Notes under the pieces: model-generated
What the model saw: only the letters and a program-made list of their open reading frames with translations
What the model was told of the DNA's origin: nothing
The model's database searches: none
Shown: piece after piece, positions 44,301 to 55,605 of the stretch
Layout of the letters: each line of letters opens with the position of its first letter
How positions within the stretch are numbered: the stretch's first letter is position 1
Source of the DNA: Aedes albopictus
Lineage: Eukaryota; Arthropoda; Insecta; Diptera; Culicidae
NCBI RefSeq assembly: GCF_035046485.1
Contig: NC_085138.1
Span: forward strand, 63,604,580-63,668,579
Direction of reading: 5' to 3'
DNA length: 64,000 nucleotides
Program-made: the position numbers and the translations under genes

Positions 44301-45340
44301 TTGTGTAAGGAATCGAAAAATATTTACTTCGGGATATATTTTGACATTGTGTTTAAAATAGAGTCAAGGGAACAAGAAGTCCTCGAAAAGTTTTTGCACA
44401 AACGTGCTGAAAATCTGACAATGTACATTAAAGCGACCGTCCCCGCAGACCTAAATTAGCTTCCAAGTATTCGGTTCCATACATCATTACAACCTGGAAA
44501 GGTTGCAGATCAACTTAAGAGCAAGAAAAAATCGAAGTTTGGCAAGAAATACTTAGTTTGGTCAACAATATGAATTTGTGGTTTGAAAAACCGAACTTTT
44601 AGAAATACATGTACAGCAAATCATCTTTTTCACTACGGGAAATGTCGGGAAAAATGGCTGGCACCCCTTATTCAAAAGCTTAGATATTGTGTATTGATTT
44701 GAATTGATTTTTGTCCCCTGTTATTGGCGGAGAATGCTTGCGTTTGTATGCAGAAAACAATGTAGAAATTGTACTGCATTTTTCCAAAAAACGTAAAATC
44801 TCATACACTTCAAAACTCAACCCAATTGAAAAATATTGAGTAACCGTGAATTGGAACCTTCAAAAAATGTCAAGAACGACAGCTTTCATCGAAAAATAAG
44901 ATTGATTTTGACACAAAGGTGGTAAAAATTTCTTGGCATGCGGTCGAAGGTACTGTGCAAAACTTTACGGAAGGACTCAAGCTCAAAACTCGAGATGACG
45001 GATATAACAAGTCAAATCAGCAATGTCTTGATGTTGATTTAAAGTAAATTAATGCTTTTTTACGATGAATTGCTTTTGGTTTGGGAATAAGTTGGAATGA
45101 ATTATTACTGCTTGATTTTCTTTGGCCAGATTTTGCTGTGCGCATACCTTAACAGGGTAATAGACTTTATAAAACGAGTTGTGCCTAGTTGGGATCGAGT
45201 GCTATATCAACCAATGTCCATCACAGCTCAATTGTGACAGGATAATCGATTAGCACCAAATTAAATATGGGTCATACCACAATATTCCTAAATAATGGAC
45301 GCAGTGGTTAAAAGGCTCTACAGATGAGGAAAAAAAAAAT
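44301..45340. other. AT-rich sequence after the LOA element
   Basis: The first part may be LOA 3' untranslated region. The 62-codon frame at 44271-44459 has no family resemblance. Nothing else recognised. Confidence 0.35.
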
Positions 45341-45930
45341 GAGCATGAGCATGATTGACCGCCCGCGGTTGCTCCTCTGTTATTGCAAGGACAACTGCAT
45401 TTACACAAAGAACCAACAGATGATGCTTGGGATTAGCTTTCTCTTCATTGTGTAAATGCTGGAATCCCAATACTTTTCAATAAGCAATACCAGCGCCGGC
45501 CGCGTCCGAATGCAGGTCAATTGAGGATAGGGAAGGAAGTGATGACGTGATTCTCGCTTAGGCCAATAACCGAGGAATTCTCTGCGTTACTACGAGAAAT
45601 CACTAGGAGTTTGGACAGGGGAAATGGAGATGTGTTGAGGATTTTGTCGTGGTAAACGAGTGTAATGTTTTGATTCGCGATTAATAATGCGCTCGCGAAG
45701 AAATACCCTTCTAAACCTTTGACGACGAACGCGATCTTTTGTGCCTCAAAACTCACCCTACATAAGTTATTCATTCGCAACTAAGGAGAACACAATGCTA
45801 AACACCGACGCATCTGTAGTTTGCGTTTCCGCGCAAGACAATGCTGGACGCGATCAATTCACAAGTATTAACAAAATAACACGTGATAAATAAATCAGAA
45901 AGATCTTACCGCATGGTTCGCCGTCTATCT
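45341..45930. mobile_element. Interspersed repeat related to 7824-8683 (runs into gap)
   Basis: Starts GAGCATGAGCATGATTGACC after an A run. Shares with 7826-8030 the start, the AACCAACAGATGATGCTTGG block and GCGCCGGCCGCGTCC followed by GAGGATAGGGA. The right side is lost in the assembly gap at 45953. The 87-codon antisense frame (45517-45780) is unrecognised. Confidence 0.5.
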
Positions 45931-45952
45931 TTTACCGACCCTCTCTTTTTCC

Positions 45953-46452
45953 NNNNNNNNNNNNNNNNNNNNNNNNNNNNNNNNNNNNNNNNNNNNNNNN
46001 NNNNNNNNNNNNNNNNNNNNNNNNNNNNNNNNNNNNNNNNNNNNNNNNNNNNNNNNNNNNNNNNNNNNNNNNNNNNNNNNNNNNNNNNNNNNNNNNNNNN
46101 NNNNNNNNNNNNNNNNNNNNNNNNNNNNNNNNNNNNNNNNNNNNNNNNNNNNNNNNNNNNNNNNNNNNNNNNNNNNNNNNNNNNNNNNNNNNNNNNNNNN
46201 NNNNNNNNNNNNNNNNNNNNNNNNNNNNNNNNNNNNNNNNNNNNNNNNNNNNNNNNNNNNNNNNNNNNNNNNNNNNNNNNNNNNNNNNNNNNNNNNNNNN
46301 NNNNNNNNNNNNNNNNNNNNNNNNNNNNNNNNNNNNNNNNNNNNNNNNNNNNNNNNNNNNNNNNNNNNNNNNNNNNNNNNNNNNNNNNNNNNNNNNNNNN
46401 NNNNNNNNNNNNNNNNNNNNNNNNNNNNNNNNNNNNNNNNNNNNNNNNNNNN
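45953..46452. other. Assembly gap, 500 N
   Basis: Placeholder of exactly 500 N; the true length is unknown. Confidence 0.99.
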
Positions 46453-46815
46453 AGGCTGATGATTTGTTGTAGCAGGGAGAGTTAAAACCACTGAATTCCT
46501 TTGGTAGTTAACATAAAGCTGCTATCTCTTGACAAAGGTCCGGCTACTCCACGAACTTAAGTTCGGACCAGTGCTGAAAATGTAATTTCGTAATATATAA
46601 ATTCAACCACCTGCAACTTATTTTAGAAGCTAAACCTGAGAATATGGTATGTGAAAAACTTGTGCGGCTAGACCAGTTGTACAACACAGTCACGTTGTAA
46701 CGTCTTGAAAATGGGTACTTTATGATGACTGACCTTAAAATATTGACCAAGTTACTAAATAGTGACTCGCTACCAAGCCTGTGAGCCGTATGTTGGGCCA
46801 AACACTGCATTTAAG
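46453..46815. other. Unrecognised sequence between the gap and the TIR element
   Basis: No repeat ends, tandem structure or plausible gene. Confidence 0.3.
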
Positions 46816-47773
46816 TAAAGCATTGTCCAGTTAGAATCCGGACGCAGATAATCACTTATATCTCAGAGGTGGAATAACAAACAGAAAAGGTGAAGCCTCA
46901 AAACAAAGATAATTTACTGTAGTTTCATGGAAAAATATCATTCAAATTATTTCATTTAATTTTTAATACATTTTCTCATTTTTTCCGTGATTACTTCCTT
47001 AAAAATCTGCACAATGGTAGTAAATTTTAACAACAACCCCTTCGGCGGATTTGTTTAACAATCAGGTCATCTCTGTAGTGTCCTGAGACCCTCTACCAAT
47101 CTGATTAGGATTCCAAAGAAACTTTGCCAAATATTTCTCTTCTTGCGAAATTAAGGGTTATTCAGTGAATTCCAAAGAAGCGAAATTTGAGTGTTTTTTC
47201 GTTAATAAACACTATCCAACAGTGATGACACCATTACACATCTCAGACTGTCGTGATAGCTCACCAAATTGGCTCAAACCTCTACAGATCCCTTGTGTGC
47301 ATTTTTGAAAAGCAACACGCGATTCTTGAGGTTATCATCTTTGTACACATTTGGTGTCAAAATCGTGATGTGAGAAAACGATGTCCAGAGTTCGAACTTC
47401 CTGGCAAATCTTGAAATTCTATGCAGAATTATCCATGAACATAAACTTCAATCTTCCTTGGGCACTTCCTCATGGCATGGTTAACATCATCTGTGCACAT
47501 CACACATAATGGTTATGGAGAAATTAACATTTTTCGCAACTGTCGTACCTGACCACGCTTAATTTTCAGCGTGTTTGTGCAAGAGTTTTTTCCTTCACTT
47601 GTCTTCAATCTGAAATAACTTTTCACTCGTAGCAAGAAAATCGATGAAATTTTCACCATCAACAGAGGACTTGTTTATGATCAGACTGCTGTAAAAAAAA
47701 ATATGATTATGATCATTGAGAGCGTCACAATAAATTTTCCTTTGCGTCCGGATTCTAACTGGACAATGCTTTA
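46816..47773. mobile_element. 958-bp element with 31-bp perfect inverted ends
   Basis: 46816-46846 is the exact reverse complement of 47743-47773. The end word is TAAAGCATTGTCCAGTTAGA. If the outermost TA is the target duplication, it belongs with Tc1/mariner-type elements and the repeats are 29 bp. The interior is full of stops on both strands. One minus-strand stretch (47595-47777, NKSSVDGENFIDFLATSEKL) may be a transposase remnant, but I cannot assign it. Confidence 0.75.
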
Positions 47774-47869
47774 GCACTTATGGCGCATATATGGCAAAAC
47801 AGCATTTAAATACCTGTCATTTTAACTGCTTGTTGGTTACCTGGGAAGTCTCAATAGTGTTTCGGAAGA

Positions 47870-48415
47870 GCAATGGTTGGTTTTAAGGAAGCTTCAGAAG
47901 GCCTTGAAGTGTTGAGGGTTCTAGGAGAGCATCTGGGCAAGGTAGTTCGAGGAATTTCGTGCATAAATTAAGTCAGGGCTTAGTTCGCGAGAACTAGTCT
48001 TGCTTCTGGGAGTTTGTGTTGGGGCCAAGGGCGTTCCCAGGAAGTACACAGAGAGCTCAAAAACGGCGAATGGGGTTTCAGGAGTATTCCAGGGGGTTTC
48101 AGAAGCCTTTAGGGGGGTTCCGGCCGTGACCTCCTAAAATACCCCTGAAACCCCCTGAGACCACCTGAAACGTCCCTGAGTCCTCCTAGTATTCCCTGAA
48201 TCCCCCTTACACCTCCCTGTACCTCTCTGAAAAGTCCTGGGACCCAATGAAACACCCTTGTGACCAAGGTATTCCTCTGGAAACGCACCGAGACCCCCTA
48301 AAACGCTTATGAAAACCACTTGAACCCCCTGAGATCCCCTGAAGCGCCCCAGAGACCACTTAAGCCCTCTCGGAACCCCTTCAAACGCCCCTAAGACCTT
48401 CTGAAGTTGCTTATG
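47870..48415. repeat. Degenerate CCCCTGAAAC-type tandem repeat
   Basis: From 48120 to 48410 words such as CCCCTGAAAC, CCCCTGAGACC and CCTGAAACGCCCC recur about every 10-20 bases. From 47880 to 48115 the complementary words (GGGGTTTCAGG) dominate. The array therefore switches strand near 48120. It is a second satellite class, unlike the GGAATTCC arrays. Confidence 0.55.
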
Positions 48416-48571
48416 CGCACACATTTGTTCTGAATAGATTTTTCTATTTTTTAGGATAAAAACAGATGTATAAATTAAAAGTACTTAATCCTAAAAGGGA
48501 TACCTGGGGTCCATTGGGGTTAAAATGAGGTTTAAGTGTATTGTATGTTGAAGAATAATAGGGAAGAATAG

Positions 48572-48832
48572 GGTCTCCAGATAGCCTAGTGGTTAAGGCT
48601 ATGTATCGCCAATCCGGAGACGGCGGGTTCGATTCCCGTTCCGGTCGAGAAAATTTTCTCGACTCCCTGGCATAGAGTATCATTGTACTTGCCACACAAT
48701 GTACAAGTTCATGCAATGCCAGGCAAAGAAAGCCCTTCAATTAATAACTGTGGAAGTGCTCTAAGAATACTAAGTTGAAGCGAGGCAGGCCAAGTTCCAA
48801 TGCGCGAACGTCGAGCCATAAAGAAGAAGAAG
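48572..48832 (+). mobile_element. Feilai-like tRNA-derived SINE
   Basis: A box TAGCCTAGTGGTTAAGG (48583-48599) and B box GGTTCGATTCC (48626-48636) sit at tRNA spacing. The body (CTCGACTCCCTGGCATAGAG, TGTACTTGCCACACAATGTA, GAGGCAGGCCAAGTTCC) and the GAAGAAGAAG tail match my recollection of the Aedes Feilai family. The head is clear, so the copy looks close to full length. No clean target duplication found. Confidence 0.8.
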
Positions 48833-48970
48833 ATGTGTTTTTAATTGGAAAAATCGTTTGTTTATTTTGTTTTACCAGGAGCAACTTGAATCACCTAGTA
48901 TGTTTGCGTGATGCTAGATAATTTATTCGCAGATGTGAAGCTATTAATTTCTTAAATAGTTCACGCATGC

Positions 48971-48979
48971 TGTGACATT
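48971..48979 (+). repeat. Target-site duplication, left (CTGTGACAT)
   Basis: The nine bases before the foldback element are identical to 51174-51182. Confidence 0.85.
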
Positions 48980-51173
48980 AGACTGTCCCAAAAAAAAATC
49001 GATGTTCGAAAAGTCAAGGTTCTCAACCCTTAAATGAAAGATATGCATATTTGAAGCATTTTTGTAGAACATTTCGATTGTCTAAAAAATCATTTAGAGG
49101 TTCCGCTAGGGCGATTTTTGAAAAATGGCCTTTTTTCATGAAAAGTCTCAAAAAAATCATTTTTTCATAATATTTTTTCAACTTCTGAATTTTTTCAATT
49201 TTTTTGTATTTTTCTGTGGACCTCTAGGCATTCTTGAAGGGGATAAGTTTTTGAAATATTGTATTTATATTGACGGCAGAACCGTTTTTGTGCTAATAAA
49301 AAGACTATTTTTTGAGAATTTTTCATATAAATTTGACAAAAAAATACATGCACAATTTTTTATTTTCAATTTTGAAAGTTTCATCTGATAGTACTATTTG
49401 TATGCGTCATTTCGCTAAAAAAAGATTTAAAATATCTTGTCTAGAAGCTGAGATATTAAGATTTTGTTAAATGGACAATATTTCAAATTTTTGCAAAACT
49501 TTGTATATTTGAAATATTGTAAGGTCTTTGTGACACTTCAATGTACGTATATTAAAATAAGTTAGGCTTAAAAATACGGCTTCCCTTATTGGATGGTCAA
49601 GCTAGTTTAAACATGGATCTTTTATTCTGGGGTGATTGGTAGTAGATTCATGAAGAGCTTTTATCTGAATAACTACAAATATGACGGGTAGCAACGCATT
49701 CATTTCGATATTATGTCGTGGAATTCTTGACACCCCTTTTCTGAAGTAGTAAAAACCATTCCATGCAGAGATAACATAATAGTGATGAAATCAATAAAAA
49801 AATAACTAAGATAAGTCAGGACTGATTTTAAAAAAACTTAGAAAATAATAGACAATAATAGGCTTTCGAGGAAATACGCGATCTTATGAATGCTAAACGT
49901 TTATTTCTTTGATGAATTGAGCTAATATTTTGACACGAAATTGCAAATATGCTGAATTTTGCATATACGAAATACAAATCGTGCCTGATCACAAGCTTAG
50001 GCACGATAGGGCAACCAAAATGTGTCAAAGTGATCGGACAACGGAAGTCTTTTGATTTACACGTGTGTTGCTGTTCGATCAGTTTTGCACTTACGCCCAC
50101 ACATGTGATCAGAAATGTTTTGTATTTCTTATACGCAAAATTCTTCACCTTTCGTATCAAAATTTGTGTTTAATTATTCAAAGGAAATATAGTTAAACCA
50201 TCTCAAAGTTGGCAATTTTGTATGACAATCGGCGTTTGTCCGATTAACTATGTACCCCCGTTGCCGAGTTTCATACCAAATTGTCCATTACATTTCAAGT
50301 TCAAGTCTTCAGTAAAAATCATGACTTAACTATGTTTTCTTATTGATTTTATCAATGTTATATAATCTCTTCATGGAATGGTCGTTCCTATTTCAGAAAA
50401 AAATGGGCGCAGTAGTCGGGAAATCCACGACGTAATCTCGAACTAAATGCGTTGCTACCAGTAATCACGATACCCGTCATATTTGTAGTTATTCAGATAA
50501 AAGCTCTTCATGAATCTACTGCCAACCAGCCCAGAATAAAAGATCCATGTTTAAACTAGCTTGACCATTCAACAAGAAAAACAGTTTTTAACTGCTTTTA
50601 ATATACGTACATTGGAGTGTCACAAAAACCTTACAATATTCCAAATATACAAAGTTTTGCAAAAATGTGAAATATTGTCCATTTACTAAAATCCTAATAC
50701 CTTAGCTTCTAGACAAGATATTTTAAATCTTTTTTTAGAGAAATGACGCATACAAATAGTACTATCAGATAAAACTTTCAAAATTGAAAATAAAAAATCG
50801 TGCATGTATTTTTTTGTCAAATTTAGATGAAAAATTCTCAAAAACTGGTCTTTTTATCAACATAAAAACGGTTCTGCCGTCAATATAAATACAATATTTC
50901 AAAAACTTATCCCCTTCAAGAATGCCTAGAGGTCCATAGAAAAATACAAAAATATAGAAAAAATTCAGAAGTTGAAAAAATATTACGAAAACATTATTTT
51001 TTTTGAGACTTTTCATGAAAAAAGGCCATTTTTCAAAAATCGCCTTAGCGGAACCTCTAAATGATTTTTTAGAAAATCGAAATGTTCTACAAAAATGCTT
51101 CAAATATGCATATCTTTCAATTAAGGGTTGAGCACCTTGACTTTTCGAACATCGATTTTTTTGGGACAGTCTA
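48980..51173. mobile_element. Foldback element with ~1-kb inverted arms
   Basis: 2194 bp. The ends are TAGACTGTCCC and GGGACAGTCTA. The two halves are reverse complements of each other at high identity for about 850 bp (48980-49830 against 51173-50330). A weaker match continues almost to the centre near 50050. The exact 9-bp duplication CTGTGACAT flanks it, and 9-bp duplications are typical of Mutator-like (MULE) and Foldback elements. The frames 49125-49388 (+) and 50765-51103 (-) encode the same peptide (GPLGILEGDKFLKYCIYIDG) only because they lie in opposite arms. No transposase. Confidence 0.85.
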
Positions 51174-51182
51174 CTGTGACAT
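51174..51182 (+). repeat. Target-site duplication, right (CTGTGACAT)
   Basis: Exact match to 48971-48979. Confidence 0.85.
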
Positions 51183-51374
51183 TTTACTTGTATTGCTCAT
51201 ATATTTTTTTTTATTATTAATCACTTAACCTAATTTACAGCTCTATTGTCCACTGGGGCACTACGTGAGCAATTTCAATTGACAGCTGCACTTACATTTT
51301 GTACAGCGCCTAGATTCTATTCTACTTTATCGAACTGGTTGCCTTTCTGCTGCTTCCACTCTTTCTACTTTATA

Positions 51375-51636
51375 CCTAGTAGAATGATGAGCACAAGGAT
51401 GATGATGGATGGCCGTTGTTCCTTTCCAGTCCGACTGGGGGTCCATTATGAGTAGCAGTTCGCCGATGTCCAGGTATCCGAGCCCCATGGCTCAGGCTCT
51501 GAAGAGGGTCAGTGTCAGTTGCTCTCGGGGGAAAAGCAACTGACGAAAAATTGCAAGTGCCGGGGCTGGGAATCAAACCCATGACCATCCGCATATAAAG
51601 CGAACGTGTGACCAACTACGCCACGGGCCCCGGCTG
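51375..51636 (-). mobile_element. tRNA-derived SINE, minus strand
   Basis: On the minus strand: A box GTGGCGTAGTTGGTCAC (about 51607-51623) and B box GGGTTTGATTCCCAGC (about 51565-51580), inside a paired GCCGGGGC/GCCCCGGC acceptor-like frame. The body contains a short inverted GTCAGTTGCT/AGCAACTGAC. Third SINE family in the window. Confidence 0.7.
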
Positions 51637-51639
51637 CTC

Positions 51640-52957
51640 ATATATTTGATGAATGTTGTACATATATTCAACAACCAACAGTTGATTGCATCCAGAGCGG
51701 CAAAGTTCCCAAATTAATATTAATGGAGTGTTGACCATCAAGAGCAATCTTTCAAACTGGTGCCGCAATTCGTTAGAAGCATTTACGCATGTTTCAATTC
51801 CGTCGTTGCTTTCTCTAATCGAGATTGCCGCCCGGCGTCATAACAGTCAGTAGTTCAACAAACGTTCAAGAATTTCTCACTGCCAATCAATTCTGTCAAT
51901 CGATTGATCGTCACGTCCCGCAGAGAAATGGCCTTCACCTACGCGAATTGACTCATTCATTGTGGCCTGATGACGTTGCGCTCGACCAGTCCACTACAAA
52001 GTGCCACATTTTACTGACCTGACCAACCTGATTCGAAATTGTATCACCCAGTTCAGAGGATTTACGAGATCTCACAAATCGCACCGCTACTAATCCCTGT
52101 CGCAACCGGCCATTTAACATATGAGCACAGATCATAACATTTACAAACCACTCGGTAATCAGCCACCACAGAGAACTAAATGAGAGTAGGTATGCTTCGA
52201 AGCTTATGTCGCCCCCGGTGCAGCAATACCCAATTATCCCAGTCCGAATTGCCCGGCACGCTACATTGGTTTTGGTTACCCTATAAACCGTCGTCGTCGT
52301 CGTCGTCGTCGTCATCAATAATCGCCGCGTTGAGGAAAGCGAAACCAGCAAATCTGCAAACCGGTGCGGTGCACGGTGGTGAACCACAAAAAAACGAGAA
52401 GTTTTTGGCGTGGGCCCACCACACTATTACGGTACTCGTGTACAACTGGCTTGTCTCAGTCACATGTCGAATCGATTCTCACTTTCGTTCGAACGCAAAT
52501 TTTCGCTTTCGTTGACTACCTGTTGAATGTGCGACAACGCGACGACCAGTTCGTAAGCCGTCATCGTCGTCGTCCAGACTTCTACATGCCCCTTGCATCA
52601 GCAGCACCATGACCGGGAGCGTGGCGGCAGTAAAATCGATAAATTTATTTATTTATGTATTTATGATCGTTTCGCGCGCTGATTAACTTTCCGCGAGGAT
52701 TTGGTTTCTGGGCGATCCTCGCGGAGGAAATTGATGCAATAATGGTACTGCCATCCAGATCCAGCAGGAAGGAGTTGCGGTAGGTTTATTGGGTCTGGCG
52801 TCTGGGTGTATCAATTTGCATGCGTTGCGTTGGAAGGCTGTAGCTTCGAGGGGATGCGATTCAGACGAAGACGTCTGCGTCTGTTATGTGCAATGAAGGC
52901 TCGGGTCGGGTGTTGCAAAACTTTAGGACACCAGACTAGAAAGACCTGCCTCAATAA
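51640..52957. other. Unique-looking sequence with a (CGT)n run
   Basis: No gene supported. (CGT)n lies at 52289-52313 and gives poly-Ser on one strand and poly-Asp on the other. Balanced composition suggests host single-copy DNA. Confidence 0.35.
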
Positions 52958-53107
52958 TCAGGCTTATTCTGCGCGGCGTGTGAGGTGAGACGGACGGTTT
53001 CGTATCACCTGACGTGAGACGACTAATGCAATTCAAATGGGATCGAGTCGACTTTTGTCACCTCATTCGACTCGTCTCACCTCACACGCCGCGCAGAATA
53101 AGCCTGA
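52958..53107. mobile_element. MITE, 150 bp, 35-bp perfect inverted ends
   Basis: 52958-52992 and 53073-53107 are exact reverse complements (TCAGGCTTATTCTGCGCGGC at the outer end). The remaining core also has partial dyad symmetry. The perfect arms suggest a recent insertion. Non-coding. Confidence 0.8.
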
Positions 53108-53288
53108 ATGAATTTCGTCTGGTAGACTCCCGACCATGAGTGAGTGAGAATTATGATTCGGAGTTGAGTGGGTGAAAAGTGGGTAAAGAGTAAAGAATGG
53201 TACCAAACTGCATATTTCAACACACTACAATGGTTCTTTGAGGAATGCAAAATCGTACATTACATGCCGCAACTTATTTCAGGATGTT

Positions 53289-53749
53289 TCTCTTACGTAT
53301 GGGAAGTACGAACGCGAGTACGACCGCTGCCCAAACCACGACGTCAAGATCATCATAGGGGATCTAAACGCTCAGGTAGGCCAGGAGGAAGAATTCAGAC
53401 CGACGATTGGAAAGTTCAGCGCCCACCAGCTGACGAACGAACATGGCCTACGCCTCATCGATTTCGCCGCCTCCAAGAACATGGCCATTCGTAGCACCTT
53501 CTTCCAGCACAGCCTCCCGTATCGTTACAACTGGAGGTCACCACAACAAACGGAATCGCAAATCGACCACGTTCTGATTGATGGACGGCACTTCTCCGAC
53601 ATTATCGACGTCAGGACCTATCGTGGCGCTAATATCGACTCCGATCACTACCTGGTGATGGTTAAACTGCGCCCAAAACTCTCCGTTATTACAAAGTACA
53701 GTACCGGCGGCCGCTCCGGTACGATCTAGAGTGACTGAAGCAACCGGAT
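53289..53749 (+). pseudogene. RTE LINE: endonuclease C-terminal half
   Basis: The frame 53238-53729 carries IIIGDLNAQVGQEEEFRPTI with the catalytic GDLNA motif, then HGLRLIDFAASKNMAIRSTF, YNWRSPQQTESQIDHVLIDG and ANIDSDHYLVMVKLRPK with the SDH active-site pair. This is the second half of an APE-type endonuclease; the N-terminal half with the Glu motif is missing. It ends with stops just before the first MITE. Confidence 0.85.
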
Positions 53750-54072
53750 CCCGGGTAGAGGAAAAGAGCTCAATAATAACATATTTTGATATTGAGATCA
53801 AAATGTGATATTGGTTTGATTGATATAAGAGATAAAAGATCTAAACATAATATCTAAAATTTACTCCTGAAACATCATAATCAGATCATATTTAGATCTT
53901 GTGAGATCTAACCAATAGCAGCGAGCTATTCATTTGATCTTGAAATATCAAATTTTGATCTTGTTTAGATGTTCCAGGAACACTTTTTAGATATTATTTT
54001 CAGATCTTTTATCTCTTATATCAATCAAACCAATATCTTGTTTTGATCGTTAGTACTTCACCTCTACCCGGG
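53750..54072. mobile_element. MITE with CCCGGGTAGAGG ends, inside the RTE copy
   Basis: 323 bp. The ends CCCGGGTAGAGG and CCTCTACCCGGG are inverse. Internal arms repeat GATATTGGTTTGATTGATAT and ATAAGAGATAAAAGATCT in opposite orientation. It interrupts RTE coding sequence between the EAT and VATAYAQNLEA-like blocks. AT may be the target duplication, but this is not certain. Confidence 0.8.
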
Positions 54073-55429
54073 ATGTCGCCACCGCATACGCGCAGAATCT
54101 CGAGGCATCGTTACCGGACGAGGGTGTGCTCGATGTGGCCCCTCTAGATGACTGCTGGAGTGCAGTCAAAGCAGCCATCAACAACGCAGCCAAGAGCACT
54201 ATCGAGTACGTAGAACGGAGTCGACGAAACGATTGATTCGACGAGGAGTGCAGAGTGGTTCTGGAGGAGAAGGATGCAGCGCGGGCAGTAATGCTGCAGC
54301 ATGGAACCCGACAGAATGTGGAACGATACAGACAGAAGCGGAAGCAGCAGACCCGTCTCTTCCGGGAGAAAAAGCGCCGCCTGGAAGAAGCGGAGTGCGA
54401 AGAAATGGAACTTCTGTGCCGTTCACAGAAAACACGTAAGTTCTACCAGAAGCTCAACGCATCCCGCAAAGGCTACTTGCAGTAAGCCGAGATCTGCAGG
54501 GATAAGGACGGGAGCCTCCTGACGGACAAACGTGAGGTGATCGAAAGGTGGAAGCAGCACTTCGACGAGCACCTGAATGGCGAAGAGAATGTAGGCACGG
54601 AGGACCAAGACAGCGGAGGAAATGACTATGTTGGTGCAGCAGAGGACGAGAACGAACCAACTCTCACGCTGAGGGAAGTTCAGGATGCCATTCACCAGCT
54701 CAAAAACAACAAAGCGGCTGGTAAGGACGGTATCGCAGCAGAACTCATCAAGATTGGCCCGGAAAAGTTGGCCACCTGTCTGCACCAGTTAGTAGTCAAG
54801 ATCTGGGAAACCGAACAGCTACCGGAGGAGTGGAAGGAAGGGATAATCTGTCCCATCCACAAGAAAGGCGACAAGTTAATGTGTGAGAACTTTCGAGCGA
54901 TCACCATTTTGAATGCCGCCTACAAAGTGCTATCCCAGATCATCTTCCGTCGTCTTTCACCTAAAGTAAATGAGTTCGTGGGAAGTTACCAAGCCGGTTT
55001 CATCGACGGCCGGTCGACAACGGACCAGATCTTCACCGTACGGCAAATCCTCCAGAAATGCCGTGAATACCTGGTCCCAACGCACCACCTGTTCATCGAC
55101 TTCAAAGCGGCAAACGACAGTATCGACCGTACAGAGCTCTGGAAAATCATGGACGAGAACAGCTTTCCCGGGAAGCTGACTAGACTGATAAAAGCAACGA
55201 TGGACGGTGTGCAGAACAGCGTAAGGATTTCGGGACAAATGGACTTTTCTGCCTACTACTCAACATCGCCCTGGAAGGTGTTATGCGACGAGCCGGGCTC
55301 AACAGCCGGGGTACGATCTTCACGAAATCCGGTCAATTTGTCTGTTTTGCGGATGACATGGATATTATTGCTAGAACTTTTGGAACGGTGGCAGAACTGT
55401 ACAATCGCCTGAAACGCGAAGCAGCAAAG
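54073..55429 (+). pseudogene. RTE LINE: linker and reverse transcriptase core, broken
   Basis: The linker (EECRVVLEEKDAARAVML, KTRKFYQKLNASRKGYLQ) reaches a TAA at 54483-54485. The same frame resumes with VIERWKQHFDEHLNG, AAGKDGIAAELIKIG, EGIICPIHKKGDKLMCENFR, SYQAGFIDGRSTTDQIFTVR and HLFIDFKAANDSIDRTELW with the first catalytic Asp. Near 55245 a deletion removes the usual RQGD block and shifts the frame. NIALEGVMRRAGL and the catalytic CFADDMDIIAR (about 55350) then read in another frame. The enzyme is dead. Confidence 0.85.
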
Positions 55430-55605
55430 GGGGCTGTCCATAAACCACGTGGTCATGGGGGGGGGGGGGTGGTTCGGCCAATGATCATTTTGTATGGACA
55501 AATTAAAAATTTTGTAAGGACAAATGACCACGCGGGGGGGGGGGGGGGGTTGGGGTTTGGTTGAAAAGTCCCAAAAAAATGACCACGTGGTTTATGGACA
55601 GCCCC
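55430..55605. mobile_element. MITE with GGGGCTGTCCATAAA ends, 3-bp target duplication
   Basis: 176 bp flanked by AAG (55427-55429 and 55606-55608). The ends GGGGCTGTCCATAAACCACG and CGTGGTTTATGGACAGCCCC are exact inverses, with ATGACCACG next inside. Two G runs lie in the core. A 3-bp duplication suggests the PIF/Harbinger group. Removing the element plus one AAG (179 bases) restores the RTE reading frame across the site. Confidence 0.8.

Noticed and set aside
48583..48650. tRNA gene calls at SINE heads (also 834-899, 25831-25886, 51565-51623)
   Set aside because: The A and B boxes are present, but stems are imperfect and each continues into a SINE body.
49125..51103. Two similar ~87-112-codon proteins in opposite orientation
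   Set aside because: They are the same sequence in the two arms of the foldback element; AT-rich Phe/Lys bias gives no evidence of selection.
52281..52463. Poly-Asp (minus) and poly-Ser (plus) frames
   Set aside because: Both come from one (CGT)n microsatellite.
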